64,000 nt of DNA, taken from positions 1-64,000 of the forward strand of contig CALJOK010000045.1 of assembly GCA_937981555.1 (NCBI GenBank), written 5' to 3'. The position numbers and the translations under genes are program-made. Source of the stretch: an uncultured Saprospiraceae bacterium (GTDB lineage: Bacteria; Bacteroidota; Bacteroidia; Chitinophagales; Saprospiraceae). Under the pieces are notes generated by a model. The model worked only from the letters and a program-made list of their open reading frames with translations, was not told the origin of the DNA and searched no databases. Below are positions 15,458-25,165 of this stretch, piece by piece. Each line of letters starts with the position of its first letter. Positions within the stretch are counted from its first letter, which is position 1.

Positions 15458-17800
15458 TTGCGAGAAAAACTACTCATATTACTTCTTGTGGGATTATTCC
15501 AAATGAATGGATTGTCTCAAAATGCTTCGATAAAAGTAAAGACCTTGGAGTTAGAGTTCTCTACCAAAGGAGGATTTTATAATGACTATGTAATATTGGA
15601 ATTACGTTCTCCAGGTGCTCGAATTTATTATACTACAGATGGTTCGAAGCCAACTCGCCGGTCAAAAGTTTATCATAAACCTATCGTAATTAAATCTACT
15701 ACAGCTATTCGAGCAATTGCTCGGAAAGGACGACGGAAAAGTAATATCAAAGGTCATACATTCTTTATTGATGAAGAGGCTTCTACTTTTCCAATCGTTT
15801 CGATGCTGGTACCTCCACGGATTTTATTTGATAAAGAGAATGGGTTATTTATTGATGGTCCAGATGCAGATTCGTCTTATGCGAAATTAGGAGCTAATTT
15901 TTGGAGTCGAAAAGAAGTAAAAATCAATTGTGAGATTTTCGAAACTGATGGGACTTGTGTTTATCGAAGTAATTCTGGTTTTCGATTGTTCGGTGGAATG
16001 AGTCGACTATTTCCTCAAAAATCAATTGTACTTGTTGCACGAGACAAATATGGAAAAAAGCGAATTAAGCATAAAATTTTTGGAAAAGGAACTCCTAAGA
16101 AACATAAATATTTAGTTCTTCGAAATTCAGGAAGTGATTGGGGAAAAGCTCACTTACGAGATAAATTTATGACAAGTTTGGTGGAAGATTGGGATTTAGA
16201 AATTCAAGATTCTCGTCCTTCTCATGTTTATATCAACGGAAAATATTGGGGGATTTATAATATTCGAGAAAAAGTAAATCGGTTCTTTTTACAAGAACAT
16301 ACAGATGTGGATAAAGACAGCCTTGATTTTATGGAGCATCGAATGAATCGCAAAAGGGGAAGTGCAATCCATTATCAAAAAATGCTCAAATTCTTGAAGG
16401 AAAATGATTTGAGTGATCCAGCCAATTATGCTTACCTCAATTCCTTGATGGAAGTTGAAAATTTCATTGATTATCAAGTTGCTCAGATTTTTTTTGACAA
16501 TCAAGATGCAGGAGGAAATATAAAATATTGGCGACCACAAACTCCTAGCGGAAAATGGCGTTGGATCTTGTATGATACAGATTGGGGCTTTGGATTGCAT
16601 GATGAAAAAGCTTATAAAAATAATAGCCTTGCTTTTCATACAAAAGAAAATGGTCCAGCTTGGCCGAATCCAGAGTGGAGTACTTTTATTTTGAGGAAAT
16701 TATTTGAGAATGAGGAGTTTGAGAGAAAATTTATCAATCGATTTTGCGATGCTTTGAATACTTCCTTCGCGAAGAATAATGTTGAGGCAAAATTGGATGA
16801 ACACATTAGCATGTTGCTTCCTGAGATTGATAAGCATCTGAAACGATGGAAGTTGAGCCGAAGAAAATGGGAATATGAATTGAAAGTCATGAAGAAATTT
16901 GGGAACGAACGACCCAATTATACTCGAATGCATTTGATGGGAAAATTCAATACAGGTGCAATTGTCAATCTTCAAGTAGAATCTCAGGTAGGTGGTTATG
17001 TTGTTTTGAATGAAAATGTGAAAATTGATAATGGCGTTTTTGAAGGAAAATATTTTGAACGAATTCCTGTGGCTTTGCGAGCAGTTCCCAACTTTGGATA
17101 TCGCTTTTCACATTGGGAAGGCATGAGTTCTGAAAATGAAGATTCAGAATTAATTGTTAATTTGAAAAAAAGAAGTAGAACAGAATTGAAAGCTGTTTTT
17201 GAAAAATTCGAACATCCATTGGCGAGTCAAATTATGATTAATGAGATTAGCGCTAATAATAAAAGAACAGGTGATTGGGTAGAAATTTATAATGCGAGCG
17301 AAGAAATAATTAATGTAAATGAATGGGTTTTTGCAGATTCAAAAAATGGATTTAAACTTCCAAATGTGAATTTAGATCCAAAATCATATCTTATTCTTTG
17401 TGAAGATTCATTGGCATTTCGAAAAGCTTTCCCAGATTATAAAATTCCAATTATTGGAAATTTAGGATTTGGGATCAAAAAGAAAAAAGAACAATTAGGA
17501 TTGTATACGGATGAAGGAGCTTCGGTGGATAGTACCGGTTATCATATTGTCCCGTTGGATTCGACCTATACAATGAGCTTATTGTTACCACATTTAGATA
17601 ATTCGGATATGGAGAATTGGGAAATCGTGCGAGGGTACGGAACGCCAAATTCAGAGAATCCATTTTATTTACAAAGTTTAATTAAAGCACAACAAGATTT
17701 GTATTTGCGAATTGGTGTAGCAGTAGGAGTTTTGTTGAGTTGTTTTATAGTCTTAAGTTTTAGAGGACGAAAGCGAAAAGAGTTAAAAAAGACTGCTTAG
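15458..17800 (+). CDS. CotH kinase family surface protein with lamin-tail domain
   Basis: The protein has 780 residues and starts at TTG, giving signal peptide 'MREKLLILLLVGLFQMNGLSQ'; no in-frame ATG is available. Domains in order: a CHB_HEX_C-like domain ('GARIYYTTDGSKPTRRSKVY'), a CotH kinase domain (about 100-480, with 'RNSGSDWGKAHLRDKFM' and the acidic 'WRWILYDTDWGFG'), a beta domain ('GYRFSHWEGM'), and a lamin-tail domain ('INEISANNKRTGDWVEIYN'). A C-terminal transmembrane helix and basic tail 'RGRKRKELKKTA' end it. CotH proteins are atypical protein kinases. The C-terminal anchor is unlike the T9SS tails elsewhere in the window. The substrate is unknown. Confidence 0.85.
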   Translation: MREKLLILLLVGLFQMNGLSQNASIKVKTLELEFSTKGGFYNDYVILELRSPGARIYYTTDGSKPTRRSKVYHKPIVIKSTTAIRAIARKGRRKSNIKGHTFFIDEEASTFPIVSMLVPPRILFDKENGLFIDGPDADSSYAKLGANFWSRKEVKINCEIFETDGTCVYRSNSGFRLFGGMSRLFPQKSIVLVARDKYGKKRIKHKIFGKGTPKKHKYLVLRNSGSDWGKAHLRDKFMTSLVEDWDLEIQDSRPSHVYINGKYWGIYNIREKVNRFFLQEHTDVDKDSLDFMEHRMNRKRGSAIHYQKMLKFLKENDLSDPANYAYLNSLMEVENFIDYQVAQIFFDNQDAGGNIKYWRPQTPSGKWRWILYDTDWGFGLHDEKAYKNNSLAFHTKENGPAWPNPEWSTFILRKLFENEEFERKFINRFCDALNTSFAKNNVEAKLDEHISMLLPEIDKHLKRWKLSRRKWEYELKVMKKFGNERPNYTRMHLMGKFNTGAIVNLQVESQVGGYVVLNENVKIDNGVFEGKYFERIPVALRAVPNFGYRFSHWEGMSSENEDSELIVNLKKRSRTELKAVFEKFEHPLASQIMINEISANNKRTGDWVEIYNASEEIINVNEWVFADSKNGFKLPNVNLDPKSYLILCEDSLAFRKAFPDYKIPIIGNLGFGIKKKKEQLGLYTDEGASVDSTGYHIVPLDSTYTMSLLLPHLDNSDMENWEIVRGYGTPNSENPFYLQSLIKAQQDLYLRIGVAVGVLLSCFIVLSFRGRKRKELKKTA

Positions 17801-17821
17801 GTTTTTTTAAATAATCTTTTT

Positions 17822-17865
17822 AAAAAGGAGGGGATGGGAATTAATTTTTCATCCTCTCTTTTTTG
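17822..17865 (+). terminator. terminator after the CotH gene
   Basis: AAAAAGGAGGGGATG pairs with CATCCTCTCTTTTTT through two G-T wobbles and ends in a T-run. Confidence 0.6.
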
Positions 17866-17920
17866 TTTAAATCTTTTTAAAAAAATGTTTGTTTAGTTTT
17901 GAAATAAAATTCCACAAAAG

Positions 17921-18850
17921 ATGGCGAAGAAAAAAAAAGATGCGCTAGAAGATTTAGGATTTGGTTCAGAAGTTCAATCTAAAAAAAGATTTATCAACAA
18001 AGATGGAAGTCTTAATGTGGAGCGAACAGGATATAGGAATTGGACGCTTTATCATCAACTGACGGAGACATCTTGGTTAGGGTTTTTCATGCATGTTGTG
18101 TTTTATTATATTTTGGTGAATAGCATTTTTGCGGTGATTTATACTTTCCTTGGAGTGGAATCATTTGGAGGAATAGAGTCAGAAAATGTATGGGAGGATT
18201 TTAGTCATATGTTCTTTTTTAGTGTGCAAACTTTTACAACGGTGGGATATGGAGCGATGAGTCCAGTTGGAATGGCCGCTAATTGGGTGGCTTCGTTGGA
18301 AGCTTTAGTTGGATTACTATCAGCAGCAGTTGCTACGGGATTATTGTTTTCAAGATTTTCAAGACCTGTTGCTCAAATACTTTATAGCAAGCATGCAATT
18401 ATTGCTCCTTTCCAAAATGGGAAAGCGTTCATGTTTAGAATTGCCAATACGAGGGATAATAAGATTATGAATTTAGAAGCAAAAGTTAGTGCGACCTGGC
18501 ATGAAGAAGTGAATGGGAAAGAGGTTAGAAAATATGCTTTTTTGAAATTAGAACGAAATCGAGTTTTTCTTTTTCCATTAAGTTGGACAATTGTTCATCC
18601 CTTGAATGAGGATAGTCCTTTTTATTCCAAAGGAGAGGAAATGTTGCAAAAAATGAATGTAGAATTTTTAGTAATGTTGGAAGGATATGATGAGTCGTAT
18701 AATCAAATGATTTACTCTAATACGTCTTATACTTGTGAGGAAATTGTTTGGAATGCGAAATTTAAAATGATGTTTTATTCTGATGATGAAAAGGGAACTG
18801 TTCTAGAATTAGATAAAATAAATGATGTTGAGATAATGGAAAATTTATAA
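17921..18850 (+). CDS. KirBac-type inward-rectifier potassium channel
   Basis: The protein has 309 residues. A cytoplasmic N-terminus is followed by TM1 (about 55-78), a pore helix and the K+ selectivity filter 'TTVGYG' (TVGYG at 107-111). TM2 follows (about 120-147), then a C-terminal beta-sandwich of the IRK type ('FMFRIANTRDNKIMNLEAKV', 'FPLSWTIVHPL', 'VMLEGYDESYNQMIYSNTSYT'). This two-TM plus Ig-like cytoplasmic layout defines KirBac channels. It forms tetramers in the inner membrane and passes potassium. The gene stands alone between two hairpins. Confidence 0.93.
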   Translation: MAKKKKDALEDLGFGSEVQSKKRFINKDGSLNVERTGYRNWTLYHQLTETSWLGFFMHVVFYYILVNSIFAVIYTFLGVESFGGIESENVWEDFSHMFFFSVQTFTTVGYGAMSPVGMAANWVASLEALVGLLSAAVATGLLFSRFSRPVAQILYSKHAIIAPFQNGKAFMFRIANTRDNKIMNLEAKVSATWHEEVNGKEVRKYAFLKLERNRVFLFPLSWTIVHPLNEDSPFYSKGEEMLQKMNVEFLVMLEGYDESYNQMIYSNTSYTCEEIVWNAKFKMMFYSDDEKGTVLELDKINDVEIMENL

Positions 18851-18905
18851 TGCTGAATGGTTAATACCATGGGGAATTACACTCTGGTATTAACCATTCA
18901 GCATT
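18849..18905. terminator. long palindrome between the channel gene and lpxD
   Basis: A 21-bp perfect stem (AATGCTGAATGGTTAATACC and its complement) has a 15-nt loop. No T-tract follows directly, so it is either a bidirectional terminator or a repeat-type palindrome. The sequence TTAACCATTA recurs immediately beyond it, at the lpxD stop. Confidence 0.5.
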
Positions 18906-18910
18906 ATACA

Positions 18911-19831
18911 TTAACCATTATTTTTGGCGAGCATTCTCACCGCAGCCATTTCTCGATAATATTGCCGAGCTTCGATGGCAGGAGCTCCAAAATAAGTTTT
19001 GCTTCCTGCTAAAGTTTTGGATACACCGGATTTAGCTAAGACAATTGCTTTTGCTCCAATGCGTATACTTTGTGCTACTCCAACTTGACCATAAAGAGTA
19101 ACGTTATCTTCGATAATTGTTTTTCCACCAATTCCAACTTGTGCTGCGAAGAGACAATTTTTTCCAACGACAACTCCATGGCCGATGTGAACTTGACAAT
19201 CTAATTTTGATCCTTCGCCAATAATTGTATCTCCAGAAACACCTTTACTAATAGTGCAAGCTGCTCCAATGTCAACGCGATCTTCGATGATCACTCGACC
19301 TCCTGACCTCCATTTCTTAAAACCATCTTCATTTTTTTTAAAATAAAATGCATCTGTTCCGATGACACTTCCAGAGTTGATGACAACGTGATCACCAATG
19401 ATAGTGTGCTCGTGGATGACAACATTGGATTGGATATAAGTATATTTTCCAATTTTTACATTGGGAGCAATAGTTACATTTGGTTCGATGATCGCTGAAG
19501 GGTGGATAATTGCTCGGTCACTGACCTCTTGATTTAAAGGTTCGAAAGGGCGAAAACTTTTAATTATTTTATTGTAAACATCAAAAGGTTGATCACAAAA
19601 TAACAATGCTTTTCCGGAAGGGCAATCTACTCTTTTATTTAAAATAATAATTGAGGCTTCAGAGTTGAGCGACTTTTGAAAATATTTTTCAACATCAACA
19701 AAAGTAATATCGCCTGCTTCAACTTTATGAATTTCATTAATTCCAGTAGCAATGAGAGAAGCATCTCCAATGATTTCACAATGGTATTTTCCAGCAATTG
19801 CTTCGAGCGGAATAGGTGTTTTGAATTTCAT
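18911..19831 (-). CDS. lpxD: UDP-3-O-acylglucosamine N-acyltransferase LpxD
   Basis: The enzyme transfers a hydroxyacyl chain to UDP-3-O-acylglucosamine, the third step of lipid A synthesis. The N-terminal LpxD domain includes 'INEIHKVEAGDITFVDVEKY'. A left-handed beta-helix of hexapeptide repeats follows, with 'GSVIGTDAFYF' and the catalytic His in 'DCQVHIGHGVVVG' (aligned with E. coli H239). I place the start at ATG 19831 ('MKFKTPIPLEAI') rather than 19858, because the first nine residues of the longer ORF are unlike the family. The gene follows polA closely on the same strand. Other lipid A genes are not in the window, so it may be a second LpxD-like paralogue. Confidence 0.88.
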   Translation of the reverse strand: MKFKTPIPLEAIAGKYHCEIIGDASLIATGINEIHKVEAGDITFVDVEKYFQKSLNSEASIIILNKRVDCPSGKALLFCDQPFDVYNKIIKSFRPFEPLNQEVSDRAIIHPSAIIEPNVTIAPNVKIGKYTYIQSNVVIHEHTIIGDHVVINSGSVIGTDAFYFKKNEDGFKKWRSGGRVIIEDRVDIGAACTISKGVSGDTIIGEGSKLDCQVHIGHGVVVGKNCLFAAQVGIGGKTIIEDNVTLYGQVGVAQSIRIGAKAIVLAKSGVSKTLAGSKTYFGAPAIEARQYYREMAAVRMLAKNNG

Positions 19832-19863
19832 GTTTTCGTTTTTTCGAACGTAGTTCATTTTAA

Positions 19864-22695
19864 TTAATGTGCCTCCAACCAGTCCTCACCAGTATCCATT
19901 CCAACTAAAATTGGAACTTGCAAATTCGGCATCGCATTTTTCATCTCATTTTCAATGATTGGTTTGACGATTTCCAGCTCAGGTTTATACACATCAAAAA
20001 CCAATTCATCATGCACTTGCAAAATCATTTTGGTTTTGAAATTTCCATCCTTCAAAGCCTTGTGAATATTTATCATCGCAATTTTAATCATGTCGGCAGC
20101 GGAACCTTGAATTGGAGTATTGACCGCAATTCGCTCCGCATTACTTCTAATCATACCATTCCGAGAATTGATATCTCGTAGTTTTCGTTTTCTTCCTAAC
20201 AATGTTTTTACGTAACCATGCTCTCTAGCAAATTCTACGGTATCATCCATGTAGTTTTTCAAACCATTATACTGTGCGAAGTAGTTGGAAATCAACTCTG
20301 TTGCTTCTTTTCGTTTGATGTCCAATTGTTGGGAGAGATTGGTTGCACCTGCTCCATATATGATGGAGAAATTAACGGTCTTGGCATTTCGTCTTTCGTC
20401 AGGAGTAACTTCTTCGAGTGTTTTTCCATAAACTTTTGCCGCAGTTGCTTGATGAATATCATGACCTGCTTGGAAAGCTTCAAGCATCGCTTCGTCTTTA
20501 CTAATTTCAGCAATGAGACGTAATTCAATTTGTGAATAATCTGCTGCGAGTAAAATATGATTTTCGTCACGAGGGACAAATGCTTTTCTAACTTTCCGAC
20601 CTTGCTCCGTTCGAATTGGAATATTTTGTAAGTTCGGATTATTCGAACTTAATCTACCTGTTGCCGCTAAAGCTTGATTGAAGGAAGAATGAATGCGTCC
20701 AGTTTTTGGATTGACCATAGTTGGGAGCGCATCGACATAAGTTGATTTTAGTTTTGCTAAACCTCGATAGGTTTGAATTTTTGCAACAAAAGGATATTCT
20801 TTAGCAAGTTCTGTCAACTTAGATTCATCAGTTGAAAATTGACCTGTTTTTGTTTTTCTCCAACGATAAGGAATTTCCATTTTTACAAAAAGAACTTCCC
20901 CTACTTGCTTTGGTGATGCAATGTTAAATTCAACTCCAGCTTCTTCGTGAATATCTTTTTTCAAATTTTCCACTTCCACTTCAAGTTCTTTTGAATAATC
21001 ATTTAAGAATTCTGAGTTCAATTTTATTCCTTCAAATTCTAAATCAACCAAAACATTGATAAGTGGTTCTTCTAATTCATTATATAATTTTTCCAATTCT
21101 TCTTCTTTGAGAAGAGGTTGTAATTCACTTTGTAATTGTAATGTTACATCAGCATCTTCTGCAGCATACTCCCCTGCTTTTTCGACTGAGACATCACGCA
21201 TAGTCAATTGCTTTTTTCCTTTTTTTCCAATCAAAGTTTCGATGGAAACGCAATCATATCCCAAATAAGATTGAGCGAGATAATTCATGTTGTGTCGCAA
21301 CTCAGGTTCCAATAAATAATGAGCGACCATCGTGTCAAAATATTTTCCTTTCACTTCTACGCCATACCATTTTAATATCAAGGAATCGTATTTTATATTT
21401 TGTCCCACTTTAGAAATGTTTTCATTTTCAAAAAGTGGTTTGAATTCATCGACGATACTTTGGGCTTCTGTTCGATCGGCAGGAACAGGTACGTAGTAAC
21501 CTTCGTGTTTTTTTAGAGAAAAAGAGATGCCGACCAATTCTGCTTCATTGGCATCAATTCCAGTAGTTTCTGTATCGAAACAAATGGAATTTTCTTTAGA
21601 TAAAAGTTGAATGAGTTCTGCCCGTTTTTCTTGAGTGTCAACTAGTTCATATTTGTGATCAACATTGTTGATATTTTTTTCAGCTATCGCAAATTTTGGA
21701 ATAAATTCATTATTTGAATAAGTTTGTTTTGCTAATACTTCATCTCCAAAAAGACTTCCTTGTTGTCCACCTCCGCTTGCTGCTTTTTGCTTTCCTTGAG
21801 TGATCGGCATGTTAGCATCTTCGATACCTAAAATTTGTTTACCTAAATTTCTAAATTCTAACTCTCTAAAAATATCGGTGAGTGCTTCGCGATTGAATGG
21901 CTCCACAATATATTTTGCAGCATCAAACTGAACGGGAACATTTATATCAATCGTTGCAAGCACTTTTGATAACCTTCCTTGCTCTTCAAATTCGATTACT
22001 TTTTCTTTTTGCTTGCCCTTTAGTTTGTCTGTATTTTCAAAAAGCCCTTCCATTGAACCATAGAGCTTAAGTAATTTTACCGCAGTTTTTGCACCGATCC
22101 CTGGGATGCCAGGAATGTTATCCACCGCATCTCCTTGCAATCCTAAAATATCAATGACTTGGTCAACCCGTTCGATATCCCACTTTTCGAGCACTTCTTT
22201 TTTTCCTAGCACTTCAACATCACCACCTGATCGAGCAGGCTTGTACATAAATACGGTATCTGAGACTAACTGTGCATAATCTTTATCAGGAGTTACCATA
22301 TACACTTCAAAACCTTCTTTCTCCGCTTGCTTTGCCAAAGTTCCAATCACATCATCTGCTTCAAAACCTTCTTTGGTGACAACTGGAATATTAAATGCTT
22401 CAACAATTTTTTTGATTAATGGAATGGCAATCGAAATCGGCTCAGGTTGAGCTTCTCGATTGGCTTTATATTCTTTAAACATTTCATGTCGAAAAGTTGG
22501 ACCTTTCAAATCAAAGGAAACTGCGATGTGAGAAGGTTTTTGTTTGGCTAAAATATTCCATAAGTAACGAGTAAAACCAGTTACTGCTGAAACATCCATT
22601 CCTTTGGAGTTGACCAATGGACGAGTAATAAAAGAATAATGCGCTCGATAAACTAGGGCGTGACCATCAAGGAGGAATAGTTTTTTTTCAGACAT
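19864..22695 (-). CDS. polA: DNA polymerase I
   Basis: All three PolA modules are present in ~943 residues. The 5' nuclease includes 'LFLLDGHALVYRAHYSF', 'TKEGFEADDVIGTLA' and 'GIPGIGAKTA'. The 3'-5' exonuclease appears intact ('ICFDTETTGIDANE', 'VGQNIKYDSLIL', 'YAAEDADVT'). The polymerase has motif A 'DYSQIELRLIAEIS', motif B 'RRNAKTVNFSIIYGAG' and motif C 'QVHDELVFD'. The ORF track starts at 22752, but the ATG at 22695 ('MSEKKLFLLDG') fits the family start. Functions are Okazaki fragment processing and repair synthesis. It is transcribed just ahead of lpxD. Confidence 0.96.
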   Translation of the reverse strand: MSEKKLFLLDGHALVYRAHYSFITRPLVNSKGMDVSAVTGFTRYLWNILAKQKPSHIAVSFDLKGPTFRHEMFKEYKANREAQPEPISIAIPLIKKIVEAFNIPVVTKEGFEADDVIGTLAKQAEKEGFEVYMVTPDKDYAQLVSDTVFMYKPARSGGDVEVLGKKEVLEKWDIERVDQVIDILGLQGDAVDNIPGIPGIGAKTAVKLLKLYGSMEGLFENTDKLKGKQKEKVIEFEEQGRLSKVLATIDINVPVQFDAAKYIVEPFNREALTDIFRELEFRNLGKQILGIEDANMPITQGKQKAASGGGQQGSLFGDEVLAKQTYSNNEFIPKFAIAEKNINNVDHKYELVDTQEKRAELIQLLSKENSICFDTETTGIDANEAELVGISFSLKKHEGYYVPVPADRTEAQSIVDEFKPLFENENISKVGQNIKYDSLILKWYGVEVKGKYFDTMVAHYLLEPELRHNMNYLAQSYLGYDCVSIETLIGKKGKKQLTMRDVSVEKAGEYAAEDADVTLQLQSELQPLLKEEELEKLYNELEEPLINVLVDLEFEGIKLNSEFLNDYSKELEVEVENLKKDIHEEAGVEFNIASPKQVGEVLFVKMEIPYRWRKTKTGQFSTDESKLTELAKEYPFVAKIQTYRGLAKLKSTYVDALPTMVNPKTGRIHSSFNQALAATGRLSSNNPNLQNIPIRTEQGRKVRKAFVPRDENHILLAADYSQIELRLIAEISKDEAMLEAFQAGHDIHQATAAKVYGKTLEEVTPDERRNAKTVNFSIIYGAGATNLSQQLDIKRKEATELISNYFAQYNGLKNYMDDTVEFAREHGYVKTLLGRKRKLRDINSRNGMIRSNAERIAVNTPIQGSAADMIKIAMINIHKALKDGNFKTKMILQVHDELVFDVYKPELEIVKPIIENEMKNAMPNLQVPILVGMDTGEDWLEAH

Positions 22696-22839
22696 AGTAA
22701 TTAATGATTGGTGAATAGTAGAAAGTAAATTTGTTTCTACCTGCTGTTTCATTTTTGAGAAAAATAAGACGAAGCAAAACTAATCAAAATGAGAGGGAAA
22801 AAGAAAAGAAGAAGAGTTGTAGCGGATGGTTTTTACATA

Positions 22840-22872
22840 AAAAAACCCACTCCTAAAATAAGGAGTGGGGGA
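22840..22872 (-). terminator. terminator after the DUF3078 gene
   Basis: CCCACTCCT pairs with AGGAGTGGG, and a T-run follows on the minus strand. It lies downstream of the leftward DUF3078 gene and ahead of polA. Confidence 0.8.
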
Positions 22873-22934
22873 AAGCGTGAATTGTGTTTGGGTTAAATGC
22901 AAAATAAATTGCAACCCTCTGTGTAGGGTATTGC

Positions 22935-23927
22935 TTATTTTGAAATATTATAAGTAAATCCTAACAACCAATAAGATTGTAATGGATTATCACCGTCATT
23001 TGCACTATCATCAAATGCATCAATTTCAACTGTTTCTGAAGTTAAAGAATTAGCAGTAAGGAAAGTATTGTAACTCTCTTGTCTGTTTCTTCTCAAACCG
23101 AATTCAAATCCAACTCCGATACCTTTCCATGCAGTAAAGTTTAATCCATTTACCCATGTCCAGTTAGAGTAATTATTAGGATCTTTGTAGCTAATAAAAG
23201 AAGAAATATTAGATCTCCAAGCAATTCCCATAGGAAGAGATTGTGTGTAATCTGCAACGATTTTACAACCCAAAGAAGATTCGTAGCTTACGTCACTATC
23301 AGCCATTACGATATTGTAATTAAGTGGGTGGAAAACGACAACTAGATTTGACATTGGTGTCCAAGTTGCTCCAGCTCCGATATCTAAATATCCAGGATTG
23401 TTGAAATTAGTTAAGAAAGTAGAACGGTACTCACCCATTGCTGAAAGAGCAATTTTAGGTGTTAATTTGTAACCGAATAAAGAAGTTAAATTAATGGCAT
23501 CTGCAGTAGTTTCCCAATCAGCTTGTAATTCATCTGGTAAAGCAGAATTAACATCACTATCAGGAATTAATTTAGTCTTGGCAGCAGCAATATTTAGAGA
23601 GTTTCTCCAAAAATACTTTTCTTGATCAAGGTTAGCAAATGCACTTCCAGAGATTCCAAAAGAATTAGAAGAAGCATTAGGATTACCTGCTCCTAACCAA
23701 TTATTAAAATTACTTAGGTTTAAACCGATGGTTGCCAATGCTCCCATCTTCCATCCTGGGAAAGTTGCAATACTTCCTTTTATTGCATCAACTTCTCCTT
23801 GAATTGCTGCTAGTTCTGCTGATTTTGCAGCTAATTGTGCTTTGTACTCATCTAATGTTTGAGCTTGGGTAGCAGTTGTGAAAATAGATAATACCAATGC
23901 TACTAAAAGTGTGATTTTCTTACTCAT
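22935..23927 (-). CDS. DUF3078 outer-membrane protein
   Basis: The protein has 330 residues. A signal peptide ends near 'ATQAQ', followed by a short coiled coil (about 24-55, 'KAQLAAKSAELAAIQGEVDA'). The mature part begins 'GWKMGALATIGLNLSNFNNW' with 'YFWRNSLNIAAAKTK', hallmarks of DUF3078. The rest alternates in amphipathic beta-strands and ends 'YWLLGFTYNIS', consistent with an outer-membrane barrel. The N-terminal coiled coil may reach the peptidoglycan or a partner. The family has no established function. Confidence 0.82.
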   Translation of the reverse strand: MSKKITLLVALVLSIFTTATQAQTLDEYKAQLAAKSAELAAIQGEVDAIKGSIATFPGWKMGALATIGLNLSNFNNWLGAGNPNASSNSFGISGSAFANLDQEKYFWRNSLNIAAAKTKLIPDSDVNSALPDELQADWETTADAINLTSLFGYKLTPKIALSAMGEYRSTFLTNFNNPGYLDIGAGATWTPMSNLVVVFHPLNYNIVMADSDVSYESSLGCKIVADYTQSLPMGIAWRSNISSFISYKDPNNYSNWTWVNGLNFTAWKGIGVGFEFGLRRNRQESYNTFLTANSLTSETVEIDAFDDSANDGDNPLQSYWLLGFTYNISK

Positions 23928-24009
23928 TGAAATGTTTTTTAATTATAATAAGTGTCAATAAAAAAATTTGATTAAAATTAGATTGTTATAAATAAGGAGT
24001 GTTGTTGTT

Positions 24010-24840
24010 TTATTCAAAAACCTCAATTTTTTCAGAGGCAAATTTATAAAGAGGAATAATAATTTTGCTGCTTTCTGTTTTTAAAGTAACAGATGATTGA
24101 TCGATATCTAGAATTATTCCTTTAGTTCCATCGATGGAAATAGTATCACCGATTTTAAATTTATTATCATTTTGTCGAGAAGCTAAAAAATTGGACATAG
24201 TTCCTTTTGATGCTAAACCATACCCCAAAGAAAATGCTAAAACAATTCCTCCTAAAATAATGGTAATCACAGTAATCATAAAGTTAGTTTCGATACCTAA
24301 TTGGCTTAAGGCACTAACCAAAACAACAATTAAGATCAAAAAGAAAGCAACATTTCCAATCATCTTAGCAGATGGAATATTGAATGATTCGCAAGCAGTT
24401 TGAACAACGCCTTTAATTGCATCAGCGACTAAAAGTCCAATTCCCAGTAAAATTATTGCCACCAAAACATTAGGCATATAAGCAACTAAATCACTCATGA
24501 GCTTAGAGACTGCTTCAACTTGCAAAACATCAGTTGCTAAAACTGTAACTAAAAGCAAAATGATATAATAAAAGATTTTGGAAAAAACAGTACTTGGAAC
24601 GATCTCAATATTATTGTCTTGAACTAGATCAATAGCATTTAACTTATCACCAAGTTTGTCAACTCCAATAAGTTTTAAGGCTCGTTTAATTATTTTGGCT
24701 ACAATTTTAGCAACCAAATAGCCAATAATAAAAATTATTAAGGCTTTGACAAGGTTAGGAATTACAGACATGAAGTCCATAATTAGCTTGTTGAAATTTT
24801 CACCAAGCCCATTAGACATTTGAAATAAAAGTATTCTCAT
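24010..24840 (-). CDS. TM-helix repeat / MscS-like small-conductance channel protein
   Basis: The protein has 276 residues with about five hydrophobic helices. Two conserved TM-helix repeats are visible ('VKALIIFIIGYLVAKIVAKI' and 'VLVAIILLGIGLLVADAIKG'), followed by 'IIILGGIVLAFSLGYGLASKG', the pore-lining type segment. The C-terminal beta domain contains 'FKIGDTISIDGTKGIILDID' and 'KIIIPLYKFAS', as in MscS. It is an inner-membrane protein, probably a mechanosensitive or CmpX-like channel. An alternative start at Met8 is possible. It lies after the sigma-factor operon on the same strand. Confidence 0.8.
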   Translation of the reverse strand: MRILLFQMSNGLGENFNKLIMDFMSVIPNLVKALIIFIIGYLVAKIVAKIIKRALKLIGVDKLGDKLNAIDLVQDNNIEIVPSTVFSKIFYYIILLLVTVLATDVLQVEAVSKLMSDLVAYMPNVLVAIILLGIGLLVADAIKGVVQTACESFNIPSAKMIGNVAFFLILIVVLVSALSQLGIETNFMITVITIILGGIVLAFSLGYGLASKGTMSNFLASRQNDNKFKIGDTISIDGTKGIILDIDQSSVTLKTESSKIIIPLYKFASEKIEVFE

Positions 24841-24907
24841 TAATTGGGAGTTATGTATAGGTATAAAAAAATGTAGATTGTTATATTAATTAGATTGGTT
24901 TTGATTT

Positions 24908-25147
24908 TTAGTGACGCATAGGAGGAACATCATCGAAAGGATCGTTTCCTTGATCTGGCGGGGCCTTAGGTCCAGCTGAATCACCTCCTGAAAAAGTAAT
25001 GAACATATCTACTGCTCTTCCTAAGAAGTGATCAATTACATTTCCTACATGTCTTAGAAAAAAATAATCTGAGGAAACCTTTTTCTCCTCGAAAGAACCA
25101 GGAAAACGATCTTCGTTTTCTTCGCCTATTTTTTTGAAATTATTCAT
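24908..25147 (-). CDS. small hypothetical protein downstream of an ECF sigma factor
   Basis: The protein has 79 residues. It begins 'MNNFKKIGEENEDRFPGSFE' and ends in a Pro/Asp/Gly-rich tail 'APPDQGNDPFDDVPPMRH'. It has no signal peptide. A hydrophobic patch ('VIDHFLGRAVDMFITFSGG') is too short and mixed for a clear membrane helix. The start is 18 nt after the sigma-factor stop, so the two are cotranscribed. It could be a small anti-sigma or accessory factor; that is inferred from position only. Confidence 0.6.
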   Translation of the reverse strand: MNNFKKIGEENEDRFPGSFEEKKVSSDYFFLRHVGNVIDHFLGRAVDMFITFSGGDSAGPKAPPDQGNDPFDDVPPMRH

Positions 25148-25165
25148 GACATAAAGCTTTTCTCT

